Shown piece by piece: positions 30,274-38,434 of a DNA stretch of 64,000 nt. The notes under the pieces are model-generated. The model worked only from the letters and a program-made list of their open reading frames with translations, was not told where the DNA came from and did not search any database. The position numbers and the translations under genes are program-made. The DNA comes from Saprospiraceae bacterium (GTDB lineage: Bacteria > Bacteroidota > Bacteroidia > Chitinophagales > Saprospiraceae). Every line of letters begins with the position of its first letter. The first letter of the stretch is position 1. The stretch spans positions 694,971 to 758,970 of the forward strand of contig JADJNW010000004.1 of assembly GCA_016714085.1 (NCBI GenBank), given 5' to 3'.

Positions 30274-31101
30274 TTATTTAATCGAATTCAACCATTCAAA
30301 TGCTTTATACACCGCTTGATGATAAATCGTAGCGTGATCTTTATCCGGGAAGTATTGAAAATGGGTGTGTAAATATGGATTTTTTTGTAATGTTTTATAT
30401 AATTTTTTAGCGTCGCGCTTCATGACTTTACCTTCTTTACCAACCGCGATGTAAATTTCTAGTTTTTCGGAAACGCCTGTAAATGTTGGCGTTTTGGCTA
30501 AAAGCGATTCTTGATCCCACCATAAGCTTGGGCTTATTATGATATATTTATTAAAAAGTTTGGAATGATTAAATAAAATCTCCGTAGCTAAAAGCCCGCC
30601 AAGCGATTGCCCAATAAGGGTTTTGGAATTATTTACTTTATATTGCTTTTCTATAAAAACTTGTAATTCTTTTTCAATAAATGTAATAAATTTACCGGAG
30701 CCGCCCGTGGTTGGATAATCTTTTTTATCTTTCTCAATGGTGGTAGGGTAGGTGAAATCTCTTCTCCTGTCCACATTGGCGATGCCCACTACAATGGATT
30801 TTGGTAAAATATTCACCCACGAAAAATTACAAAATTGCACCAATCCAACAATATGAATAAAATCTTCATCCGCAGCGCCATCGAGTAAATAAATAACAGG
30901 ATAATTAATAGTATCATCTTTATTATAACCTTCAGGAAGGTAAATATTTAATATTCTTTTTTCAGCAAGTATAGACGATTCAATTTCAAGTATTTCGCCT
31001 AAAACAAAAGGCTCGCTTTGCAATAATTTTATATCCGTTTGCCCGCTCAGAATTTGCGTTATAGAACAAAAATATAATAAGGTGATAAATATTTGCTTCA
31101 T
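30274..31101 (-). CDS. secreted esterase of the Esterase D / ferri-enterobactin esterase type
   Basis: A 275-residue alpha/beta hydrolase (PF00756). It has an N-terminal signal peptide (cleavage near ILSGQT), an INYPVIYLLDGAADEDF core strand and the nucleophile elbow IGQSLGGLLATE (GxSxG). A downstream VGKEGKVMKRD and a FPDKDHATIYHQA segment supply the acid and His of the triad. The substrate is uncertain; family members cleave siderophore or acyl esters. The frame is intact and the gene stands alone. Confidence 0.87.
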   Translation of the reverse strand: MKQIFITLLYFCSITQILSGQTDIKLLQSEPFVLGEILEIESSILAEKRILNIYLPEGYNKDDTINYPVIYLLDGAADEDFIHIVGLVQFCNFSWVNILPKSIVVGIANVDRRRDFTYPTTIEKDKKDYPTTGGSGKFITFIEKELQVFIEKQYKVNNSKTLIGQSLGGLLATEILFNHSKLFNKYIIISPSLWWDQESLLAKTPTFTGVSEKLEIYIAVGKEGKVMKRDAKKLYKTLQKNPYLHTHFQYFPDKDHATIYHQAVYKAFEWLNSIK

Positions 31102-31254
31102 ATTATTTTTAAAATTAAAAGCTTGTACTGCAATGATCTGCTGCTGCTTTCAAGGAAACATTTACAAATATATTGAACATCGACTTAATAAGTCCGTTTT
31201 ACCAAAGTTATTATGTATTTCATTAATTTTATTCACAAAACGAAATAATTAGCT

Positions 31255-31470
31255 ATGAAAAGGAGTATAGGTTTTTTATTAATCATAGTAGGTATAGGGC
31301 TTGGCATCTTTGGCTTTACAAAATTGGATGATAGCGAAGCAGGCATAGAAATTGGCAACCTGGAGATTAAGGCGGAAGATCAGGAAGCCAGGAACGATGC
31401 GTATGTTTGGATCGGATTGGGCTTTGCAGGGTTATTGGGAGGTATATTTCTTGTTAATAAAAAGAGTTGA
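31255..31470 (+). CDS. small two-TM membrane protein
   Basis: A 71-residue protein with hydrophobic helices at about residues 5-20 (IGFLLIIVGIGLGIFGF) and 50-66 (WIGLGFAGLLGGIFLV). The intervening 28 residues are polar (KLDDSEAGIEIGNLEIKAED). It resembles short DUF3185-type membrane proteins in layout, but I do not recognise it firmly. A hairpin with a T-run follows at 31533. Confidence 0.6.
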   Translation: MKRSIGFLLIIVGIGLGIFGFTKLDDSEAGIEIGNLEIKAEDQEARNDAYVWIGLGFAGLLGGIFLVNKKS

Positions 31471-31532
31471 TATTTAGCTGGGAAAGGTAATCATGATATA
31501 AATATTATTCGCTTTAAAATTTTTTAATAAAA

Positions 31533-31575
31533 GGGTGTTATCTTTAGAAAGAGGACATCCTTTTTATTTTGCTTT
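31533..31575 (+). terminator. terminator of the small membrane-protein gene
   Basis: GGGTGTT pairs (with G-U pairs) with GGACATCC across an ATCTTTAGAAAGA loop, followed by TTTTTATTTT. It lies about 60 bases after the stop at 31470. Confidence 0.6.
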
Positions 31576-31577
31576 AA

Positions 31578-31611
31578 TAAAAAAAGGTCGGCACGAATGC
31601 TCGCGCCGACC
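31578..31611 (-). terminator. rho-independent terminator of the Hsp20 genes
   Basis: On the minus strand, GGTCGGCGCG (from 31611) pairs with CGTGCCGACC, and a run of eight T (31578-31585) follows. It is a strong canonical terminator about 75 bases beyond the stop of the second Hsp20 gene. Confidence 0.88.
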
Positions 31612-31685
31612 CGAAATAAACACCTAAAACCCTATTAACTAACCTTATTCTTTTGAATCATCAAAAGTATTTGATTCTCAATTAC

Positions 31686-32126
31686 TTACTTGATCTCAAT
31701 CGCACGCACTGTCTCGACTTTCGTTGCCTTCGTTTTAGGCAGCGTGAGCTTCAACACGCCATTGGCGTAGGTCGCAGCGATGTCGTCAGCTTTTACAGTT
31801 TCCGGCAGCGCGAAGCTGCGGCTGAAGGAAGTGTAATTAAACTCCCGGCGAGTGTATTTGCCGTCTTTCACTTCGTCGCTTTTCTCTTTTTTCGCTGCAA
31901 TGCTCAGATTTCCCTTATCCACACTGATCTCAAAATCCGCTTTATCCAAGCCCGGCGCGGCTACTTCTACTTTGTAGGCGCTTTCGGTCTCTATCACATT
32001 TATAGACGGCGTATTGTATGTAAAATCACTTCCAAAAACGTCGGCGATGTTCCGATTGAAAAAATCATCAAAGAAACCCCGGAATTCTTTCGCCGAAAAT
32101 GTCGGTTCAAATTTCACAATGTTCAT
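31686..32126 (-). CDS. Hsp20 family small heat-shock protein (downstream copy)
   Basis: A 146-residue alpha-crystallin-domain chaperone that holds unfolding proteins without ATP. The N-terminal arm carries FDDFFNRNIADVFG. The core includes YKVEVAAPGLDKADFEISVDKG and FNYTSFSRSFALPETV, followed by GVLKLTLPK, the conserved beta9 motif GxLxLxLPK. It is the second of two tandem Hsp20 genes 84 bases apart, which share about half their residues. A strong terminator follows, so the pair is probably one transcript. Confidence 0.95.
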   Translation of the reverse strand: MNIVKFEPTFSAKEFRGFFDDFFNRNIADVFGSDFTYNTPSINVIETESAYKVEVAAPGLDKADFEISVDKGNLSIAAKKEKSDEVKDGKYTRREFNYTSFSRSFALPETVKADDIAATYANGVLKLTLPKTKATKVETVRAIEIK

Positions 32127-32210
32127 AGTATTATACGTTTAGATGAACAAATTTGTTGCACAATAAGACTCCCTGGAACGTCACATTTAAGTCAATTTTA
32201 ACAATTTTGC

Positions 32211-32663
32211 TTACAGAATCTCGATAGTGCGCGCCGGTTTCGGCTTTGCTTCTTCTTTTTTCGGCAAAGTGACGTTCAAAATGCCATTTACATAAGTAGC
32301 GTCAATCGCGTCGGTCGATACGGTTTCCGGCAAGTGGAAGGTGCCGCTAAATTCGCTGTAGCTGAACTCCAATTTGCGTACTTTTTCGCCTTCTTCGCGT
32401 TTCACTTCTTTCTTAGCAGCAATCGTCAACACATTTTTGTCCACATTCACCGTGAAATCACCTTTTTCCAGGCCCGGTGCAGCCACTTCGATGCGGAAGT
32501 TATCAGCGGTTTCTACTACATTCACATTCGGGCTGTTTTTCACGCCGTTTCCGTTCGCAAAAGTGGGCAAATCCGTGCGCAAAAACTCATCAAAAATGCG
32601 GTCAAACGTAGGTGTAGCAAAGCGTGTACGTCCGTTGGCCGGTTTTACATTTACAAGTGTCAT
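32211..32663 (-). CDS. Hsp20 family small heat-shock protein (upstream copy)
   Basis: A 150-residue alpha-crystallin-domain protein with FRIEVAAPGLEKGDFTVNVDKN, FSYSEFSGTFHLPETVSTD and GILNVTLPKKEEAKPK. The N-terminal arm (TPTFDRIFDEFLRTDLP) differs from that of the neighbouring copy, consistent with divergence after tandem duplication. It is the first gene of the pair. Its upstream region runs into the second 21-bp array, which starts about 110 bases away. Confidence 0.95.
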   Translation of the reverse strand: MTLVNVKPANGRTRFATPTFDRIFDEFLRTDLPTFANGNGVKNSPNVNVVETADNFRIEVAAPGLEKGDFTVNVDKNVLTIAAKKEVKREEGEKVRKLEFSYSEFSGTFHLPETVSTDAIDATYVNGILNVTLPKKEEAKPKPARTIEIL

Positions 32664-32774
32664 GGTTATACTTTTTTTTGGTTGTTTTTAAAAATCAAAT
32701 GACAAACTCATCTGTACAAACCATATTCCAATAGCGTTTTTCGGAATTTTTTGCAGTAGAAATGTAAAAATGAA

Positions 32775-33152
32775 ATGCCAAAAAGTCAGTTTGATATGAT
32801 TTTTAATGACAAATTGACAAAATTGGGCATGAATGACACGAACCTTTCCAGAATTTCAATGGATACATATTGGAACGATCAACTGATTTGCCAGTTTTAT
32901 AGTGAAAGATGCCGCTTAAAAAGTATAAGTCGCCATATTTATAATGAAAGATGTCATTTAACAAGTGTTAGCTGTCATATTTATAATGAAATATGCCACC
33001 TAACAAGTAAAAATGCATCAATGTTGCAGATGCCATCTTATGTTGTATCTGGCAAGTTACAACATAAATCTGCAGATTCTGCGTTGTATTTGCCATCTTA
33101 CACGTAAAATATGGCAGATTCAATATTATAGATGGCAGCTGCGGAATATTTT
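32775..33152. repeat. 21-bp periodic array 2 (about 18 degenerate units)
   Basis: The stretch divides into consecutive 21-bp units without gaps. The clearest units are at 32902-33002, for example AGTGAAAGATGCCGCTTAAA, AATGAAAGATGTCATTTAAC and AATGAAATATGCCACCTAAC, each followed by one base. A TGNCA (TGCCA, TGTCA, TGGCA) word recurs once per unit in nearly the same position. Later units carry its inverse (ATGGCAG). The first five units (32775-32880) are weakly similar, and the rest is clear. The region is intergenic. An ORF covering it exists only because 21 is divisible by three. The sequence is unrelated to arrays 1 and 3. Confidence 0.82.
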
Positions 33153-33261
33153 TTGGTAGAAAAATAAGGGACATTACAGATTAAAACAGCAGGTAATACT
33201 ACTAAAGCGGCAGCCATAGGGTAGGAGATGGTAGATTATTTATAAAACGAACTATTGCTTT

Positions 33262-33425
33262 TGATAAAACCCATAGGGTTGAAATAATTATACCCCTTAA
33301 CAATCCTAATCTTCTCAAACCCTAGCAGGGTGGCACAATCAAAATCCTTGACGGTGTCACCTCTACGAGGTTCTAGATTCTTGTTTTAATTTAATGCTAT
33401 AAATATTTTACCCCTTCAGGGTTCA
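33262..33425. repeat. Bacteroidota dispersed intergenic repeat (CCCT...AGGG type)
   Basis: Short palindromes AACCCATAGGGTT (about 33268), ACCCTAGCAGGGT (about 33319) and CCCCTTCAGGG (about 33411) are spaced along the segment. GTGGCAC/GGTGTCACC and the phrase GCTATAAATATTTTACCCC lie among them. This composition is typical of dispersed non-coding repeats in this phylum. The stretch 32664-33463 otherwise holds only array 2. Confidence 0.6.
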
Positions 33426-33436
33426 TCCTTTCCGAC

Positions 33437-33560
33437 TTCTAACTTCGTACTTCCAACTTCCCCTTACAACCGCTTCACACTCGGCTTCAAGTCCGTCAAA
33501 TCTGCAATTTTCACTGGCTTGCCGCTTTCGATGGTATTGCGGGCGGCGATGCCGAAGCGT
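33437..33560 (-). pseudogene. remnant of a Gfo/Idh oxidoreductase 3' end
   Basis: Positions 33437-33547 match 34403-34513 with 5 differences in 111 bases and no gaps. Read on the minus strand, it encodes FGIAARNTIESGKPVKIADL and onward to a stop at 33464-33466, the C-terminus of the intact oxidoreductase (which reads RNSIES). It also includes 27 bases of downstream dispersed repeat (TTCTAACTTCGTACTTCCAA). No upstream coding part exists beyond 33560. The remnant and the real gene end bracket the UPF0175/DUF3368 pair as direct repeats. Confidence 0.88.
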
Positions 33561-33625
33561 TTTATGTTTGCATAAGTTTGAATTTTTTCGCAATTTTCGG
33601 TGTTTTCTACACAAAAAGAAAGATT

Positions 33626-33862
33626 ATGGACTTAGTAATTCCAGAGCGCGTATTGGAACAGGCGCATATCAAGGCGGAAGATTTGCGTGTAGATATTGCG
33701 GTGTATTTGTACGACAAAGGCAGACTTACGATGGGGCAAGCGCGTAAGCTTGCGGGGCTTGACCAGTTGAGTTTTCAAAAAGAACTGGCAGAGCGCGATG
33801 TATATATTCGCTACACGATTGAAGATTTGCACACGGATTTGAAAAACCTGGAATCGCTTTAG
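33626..33862 (+). CDS. UPF0175 family antitoxin
   Basis: A 78-residue protein with the UPF0175 signature: a small helix-turn-helix-like domain, DIAVYLYDKGRLTMGQARKLAGL followed by SFQKELAERDVYIRYTIEDL. The family commonly acts as antitoxin and autorepressor for a PIN-domain toxin encoded immediately downstream. The start at 33626 (MDLVIPERVLEQ) is preferred over an in-frame upstream codon at 33578, whose extra residues look non-native. The stop is 3 bases before the toxin start, indicating translational coupling. Confidence 0.9.
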   Translation: MDLVIPERVLEQAHIKAEDLRVDIAVYLYDKGRLTMGQARKLAGLDQLSFQKELAERDVYIRYTIEDLHTDLKNLESL

Positions 33863-33865
33863 TAA

Positions 33866-34345
33866 ATGGTGATTGTAAGTGATACTTCTGCTATTACTAA
33901 CTTAATTCAGTTAGATAAGCTGGATTTGTTGCATGATTTATTCGGAGAAGTGTTTCTTGCCGTTTCTGTGCAGCGAGAATTGTATCAACTTCCTATTCAA
34001 AAAACAATCTTAGAGTCCTGTGAATGGATCAAAGTAGAGGCAGTTCAAAACCGATCTTTACTGCAAAAACTGTTAATTGAATTAGATGAAGGCGAAGCGG
34101 AATCCATTGTCTTGGCTATTGAAAAACATGCGGATTATTTGATTATCGATGAAAGCGAAGGCAGAAGAATAGCGCAGGAATTGGATCTAAAAATTACAGG
34201 TTTACTAGGTGTATTAGTTCGTGGAAAAGAAAAAGGTTTGATCGCAGAGTTGCGTCCAATTATGGAAGAACTGGTGTTACAAATGAAATTCCGTATTCAC
34301 CCCAAATTATTCGAAGAAATTCTCAAACAAGTCGGTGAACTGTAA
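33866..34345 (+). CDS. DUF3368 PIN-domain toxin
   Basis: A 159-residue PIN-domain ribonuclease. The acidic active-site residues are visible in order: D in VSDTSAITNL, E in LDEGEAESIVLA and D in YLIIDESEGRR, followed by LKITGLLGVLVRGKEKG, the DUF3368 hallmark. It is predicted to cleave RNA when unpaired from the UPF0175 antitoxin 3 bases upstream. It is convergent with the Gfo/Idh oxidoreductase, whose stop codon is 85 bases away. Confidence 0.92.
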   Translation: MVIVSDTSAITNLIQLDKLDLLHDLFGEVFLAVSVQRELYQLPIQKTILESCEWIKVEAVQNRSLLQKLLIELDEGEAESIVLAIEKHADYLIIDESEGRRIAQELDLKITGLLGVLVRGKEKGLIAELRPIMEELVLQMKFRIHPKLFEEILKQVGEL

Positions 34346-34429
34346 GTATTTCAACAACAAACAATGCCAAGCCTCCCGACCTGGCATCATCTGCCTCCGT
34401 AATTCTAACTTCGTACTTCCAACTTCCCC

Positions 34430-35847
34430 TTACATCCTTTTCACACTCGGCTTCAAGTCCGTCAAATCTGCAATTTTCACTGGCTTGCCGCTTTCAATGC
34501 TATTGCGGGCGGCAATTCCAATGAGTATAGACATAGCGCCGTCGCGGGTACCGGCAGCGTGGCGGAGTGGGTCGGGTGCTTCGGGGTTGCGGAAGATGCG
34601 GTCTTGCAATATTTTGTCGCCGCCGCCGTGTCCGCTGCGCACTTGTGGTATTTTGATGGATTCGTAAGTGCCGAAGTTGTCCATTGCGATGATTTCGTCG
34701 TAGGCATCGACTTTTTCTTCCTGCTTCTGCGACATCTCCTGGGCGTGGCGCTCGGCTTGACTCATAGCATCGTATTTGCCTTGCTGGAATGGAATGCCTT
34801 CCCAGGAATCGAGGCGGCCTTTCATGCCGTTGAAGGCGATACGCCAACCTTCATAGGGCGAGTACGTGGTGAGCGAGTAGCTGACTTGCACATCATTCGC
34901 ATAGCGAATTTGCACCGCCATTTTATCGTAGATATCAATGTTTTCACGCCACACGCAGCCGTCGCGGAGGTAGCCGTCGTGTTGTTCATTGTCGGCGTAC
35001 AATGCCATGAGATGCTTGTCTTTGGTCATGTCCCAGTAGAATTTGCAATTGCTTTTGTGCGGACAAGGGCGACAGTGGGTGTGCCGGAAGGAATTATTCT
35101 TGCCGTAATGCTCCAATTTGCCATAAGCGAATACTTCGACAGGGTCTGAGTCGATCCACCAGTTGAGCAAATCGAAATGGTGTGTGGCTTTGTGGACGAG
35201 GAGCGTACCACCTTTGTCTTTGAAAGCGTGCCAGCGGCGGAAGTAATCGGCACCGTGATAGGTATTGAGATACCAATGGAAATCGACGGAAGTAATTTTC
35301 CCGACGCGCTCTTGCGCCAACAATTCCTTGAGCTTTGTGAATTGCAAGCCGTAGCGATAGTTGAATCCGACGATGACTTTTCTTCCTGCTTTGCGCTCTG
35401 CGTCTAATATTTTCTGACATTTTACTTCGTCGGTGGTAAGTGGCTTCTCGGTGATGACGTCCACGCCCATTTCGAGGGCTTTCACGATAAATTGGTCGTG
35501 GGTTGCGTCTACGGTGGTGACGATTACCACGTCAGGTTTGACGGTTTTCATCATTTGATCGAAGTCGGTAAAGGTTGGGCAATTCGCGCCGATGAATTTT
35601 TTGCCATATTCGACCCGACCCGGATTGATGTCGCATAAACCGACAAACTCTACTACGTCGCTATAATTTTCTAGCACTGTTTTACCCCAAAGCCGGTTCC
35701 GCGAATGCCTGTGCCGACCATCGCCAAGCGTTTTTTTGCAAATGGAGCTTGTAATACAGAAGCGTTGAGCGGGTTGGAGAGTAAAGTGCCGGCGGCAGCC
35801 ATGCCTGAAGTGGCAATAAACGTTCGGCGGTCGATCGTTTGTTTCAT
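34430..35847 (-). CDS. Gfo/Idh/MocA family oxidoreductase with Tat-type leader (N-terminal frameshift)
   Basis: An NAD(P)-dependent oxidoreductase of about 470 residues. The true start, at 35847, gives a twin-arginine-type leader MKQTIDRRTFIATSGMAAAG, so the enzyme is probably exported folded to the periplasm. The nucleotide-binding motif MVGTGIRGTGLWG follows, then the family motif EKPLTTDEVKCQK and a C-terminal sugar-binding domain containing a Cys cluster (HCRPCPHKSNCKFYWD). One C appears missing near 35697 (GGCTTTGGGG for GGCCTTTGGGG), which puts the leader in a different frame from the rest; the body is open from 35869 only by a spurious extension. The substrate is unknown; such exported members often act on glycans. 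Its last ~110 bases are repeated at 33437. Confidence 0.88.
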
Positions 35848-36015
35848 GATATGGAAGTTTAAGTGTCATTGGAATGTATTCCCTGCGCTGGAACGTGTTC
35901 AGCGGCTATGGATTTCCAAAGATAAAGATTAGGCATATGATTTTATAATCCAATAGAATATGTAATAACTGGAAGGAATGAATGCAGACCGCTGGTTTGA
36001 GATAAAGCTTATTTT

Positions 36016-36539
36016 AAACACATAGGCACATAGGTATTTTTAGTAAGGCGGAGCCTGTGCATATAATTCGGTTACCATGGTCTTCTGGCCTTCTCGGAAG
36101 ATATTTTTACAATTAAAGTTTATCAATATTCCTTTTGGCTTGTCAAGCAGTCGTAGATAGGTTAGTAGTTGTGCCTCAAACACCGGATGCATCTGCTCTA
36201 CCGCTTTCACCTCTATGACAATTAAATCATCAACCAACAAATCACATTTGAGGGTTGTGTCTAATATTACTCCCTTGTAATGAACTGGAACATCCTGCTG
36301 TTGTTGCACATGAAATCCCTGTAATTCTAACTCATGTTTCAAGCAACGATCATAGACTTTTTCTAACAAGCCTGGTCCCAAAGTACGATGTACTTCAATG
36401 GCGCAACCAACAATTTTAAAGGTGAGATCATCAAGGTATCTTTTAGTGATTTCCATATTTCAAGTTTTTTCTTTCTTTGACTATGACTTGTGAAAAAAGT
36501 CACAACTCAAAAAGCAAAACTCTATGTGCCTATGTGTTT
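36016..36539. mobile_element. GxxExxY cassette bounded by 18-bp inverted repeats
   Basis: AAACACATAGGCACATAG at 36016-36033 is matched perfectly in inverse orientation at 36522-36539 (CTATGTGCCTATGTGTTT). Between them is a single gene (36040-36456) and a small hairpin (GACTTGTG...AAGTCAC, about 36485-36503). The element is 524 bp. Its right edge lies 6 bases beyond the stop of the sensor-kinase gene. It carries no transposase, so if mobile it would need one in trans. Confidence 0.6.
36040..36456 (-). CDS. GxxExxY protein (PD-(D/E)XK-like)
   Basis: A 138-residue protein with the naming motif GPGLLEKVYDRCL (GxxExxY) and a nuclease-like core: KCDLLVDDLIVIEVKAVEQ (D...ExK) and an FEAQLLTYLRLLDKPKGILINF strand-helix. 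The fold belongs to the PDDEXK_3 group. The function is not established; these genes are frequent, patchy and often linked to repeats. The coding region is complete, and the stop lies 7 bases inside the left inverted repeat. Confidence 0.92.
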   Translation of the reverse strand: MEITKRYLDDLTFKIVGCAIEVHRTLGPGLLEKVYDRCLKHELELQGFHVQQQQDVPVHYKGVILDTTLKCDLLVDDLIVIEVKAVEQMHPVFEAQLLTYLRLLDKPKGILINFNCKNIFREGQKTMVTELYAQAPPY

Positions 36540-36545
36540 GATAAA

Positions 36546-37780
36546 TTATTTTGCAATAAGTGGCAATGACACATAAAAACGACTGCCATTATTGACTTCG
36601 CTTTCCAATTTGATGAAGCCTCCGTGGCGCTCGACTACGCGCTTAACATAAGCCAAACCTAAGCCGAAGCCTTTTTGATTGTGGATATTGCCGTGCACCC
36701 CGCGGCGGAATTTTTCAAAAACCAGGCGTTTCTGATGGTCGCAAATGCCGATGCCATTGTCAACAAAACTCAGGAAAGCATAATGCTGATTTTGCTCGAT
36801 CTTGATGGTGATATCGGGTGCGTGTTCGCAGTATTTCAAGGCATTATCGATCAAATTGCGAATGGAATTACTTAGATGTAAGCGATCGCCCTGAATATTT
36901 AATTGCTTGATACCATTTGCTTCAAAACGGATGATCCCGTTTTTTTCGCTTGCCTGCATTTTCATATTGGCTACCACTTCTTGTACAAGTGATTGTAATT
37001 CAATGTTTTCTAACTCCAGTTGATACTCACCTTTTTCCAGTTTTGCGATGTGCAGCATTCGTTCTACTTGCTCCAGGAGGCGCTTGTTCTCGGTTTGTAA
37101 AATCTCCAGATACTTACCTTCTGATACTTCGGATTGTCGTTTTTAAATAAGTTAATTGCCAATTGCATATTGGTCAAAGGGGTGCGGAACTCATGCGCCA
37201 TATTATTAAAAAACTCTACACTTAATTCATTCAGTTGCTTTTGCCTAAGAAATTTCATGAGCGTCATGAGCAACATTGAACTAATAAAAAGTAAAATAAA
37301 AATGGAAGTGCCGGTCATAAAACCCATTTGCTGGATAATGTATTGCTCTTTATCCGAAAAGCTGACGTGAACTGCTTGATTATCAACGGAAAGCGGTGTA
37401 TCGGCGGCGCAATAAGTAGTCGGCATCAATTCTGTGAGGCTGTTATTGACGATGTCAAATTTAAAATCCAGATTAATATCATAACGCGCCAGGGATGTTG
37501 CTAACGCTGTGTGCATTTCTGTTTCAGAATGATCAGCGCTGAGGCAACTGGCGAAGCAGTTTTCCCGTGTTTTTGTGCAAGATGCTTCCGAGATGGTGCC
37601 TGAACTTTGCGGCATTTCAAGCGATTCTACTGCGCTGCAAATCGCCATCGTTACTTTCTGGTCGAATTGCTCTTCGATCAGCTTTCGGGAATGCCGAAGC
37701 CAGTTGACCTGAAACAGGATTAAGAGAATCAGCGCCAGACAAGACGCGCCAACCAGCCACACTGTTTTATTAATATTCAT
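36546..37780 (-). CDS. sensor histidine kinase (frameshifted)
   Basis: A protein of about 410 residues with an N-terminal membrane helix (VWLVGASCLALILLILFQV), a periplasmic sensor domain of about 150 residues with a cysteine cluster (SCTKTRENCFASCLS), and a second helix (TSIFILLFISSMLLMTLM). The kinase core follows, with the H-box NMAHEFRTPLTN, N-box IRNLIDNALKYC, VDNGIGICDHQ and GFGLGLAYVKRV. The start at 37780 (MNINKTVW) is preferred over an upstream in-frame codon at 37882. A missing base near 37130 splits the gene: the upstream frame ends at 37064, and the true link reads VSEGKYLEILQTENKRLLEQ. No response-regulator gene is adjacent. A divergent gene for a cysteine-rich exported protein lies 190 bases away. 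Confidence 0.88.
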
Positions 37781-37970
37781 TGTCAAACACTTATCGTGAA
37801 AATTAACTACAAAAAAAGCGAAAATCCGGCGCTCTTGCCAGCCTTTAACAAGTAAATAACAAGTGCCTAACAAGCATTTCACAGCATTAACAAGTGCTTA
37901 GACTCATCTTTGCAGCGATACTTTACTCGCTAACTCGGCGATTCCGGTGAATTTTAAAAACTCATTTTCC

Positions 37971-38360
37971 ATGAAATCTTTGATTTTATCCTTGGGGTAC
38001 TCTTTTTTATTGGTGGTAAGCGCAGAATTTGCTTCTGCACAAACGGCAAGCTTGTAAACCAGAAGATTGTGCAAAAGTATGCACGCCTGGTCCAAACTGT
38101 AATCCTGGGATTGCGCTAAAATCTGTGCGGATAAGCCTAATTGTAAGCCGGAAAATTGCGCTACAACCTCCGAAAAAACTGCCAATGCAACTTCTACTAC
38201 CAGCGGTGTGGCTGCTGCTATTGCAATTTTGGTAAACAACAAAAACGGCAATACCAAAACTTCTTGCTGTTCAAAAGCAGCGAGCGTTCAGGAGGCTTCC
38301 TGTGCATCTACTGCCTCCACGAAGATTGCGGCTGTTCAAAAGGAAGCGAAAATTAATTAA
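37971..38360 (+). CDS. small cysteine-rich exported protein (two compensating frameshifts)
   Basis: Reading through two single-base errors gives about 129 residues: a signal peptide MKSLILSLGYSFLLVVSAEF (cleavage near ASAQ), then a Cys-rich repeat ACKPEDCAKVCTPGPNCNPG plus DCAKICADKPNCKPENC, and a low-complexity Thr/Ala/Ser/Lys tail with a CC pair. The first and last thirds are in one frame. The middle third (about 38041-38105) is in the next, consistent with one extra A near 38043 and one missing G near 38105. The CxPxDCAKxC repeat suggests metal binding or disulfide clustering. It is divergent from a sensor kinase whose periplasmic domain is also cysteine-containing, which suggests but does not show a common metal or redox signal. 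Confidence 0.72.
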
Positions 38361-38434
38361 TTTTGAAAATTACATCATTAGGGCTTTGCTTTTAGTAGGC
38401 CCTGTTTTTTTATTATAAATATAATATTGACTAA

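Noticed and set aside
32775..33174. 110- and 68-codon ORFs across array 2
   Set aside because: Same cause as in array 1. The peptide has a 14-residue periodicity dictated by the repeat, and no independent evidence of translation.
33423..33614. 63-codon minus-strand ORF over the oxidoreductase remnant
   Set aside because: It is in the wrong frame. The correct frame reproduces the oxidoreductase C-terminus and its stop codon.
34559..35149. 196-codon plus-strand ORF opposite the oxidoreductase
   Set aside because: Antisense to a strongly conserved enzyme and without any protein features of its own.
37904..38257. 117-codon minus-strand ORF
   Set aside because: It is antisense to the cysteine-repeat exported protein, whose signal peptide and Cys repeats are far more convincing once two base errors are read through.
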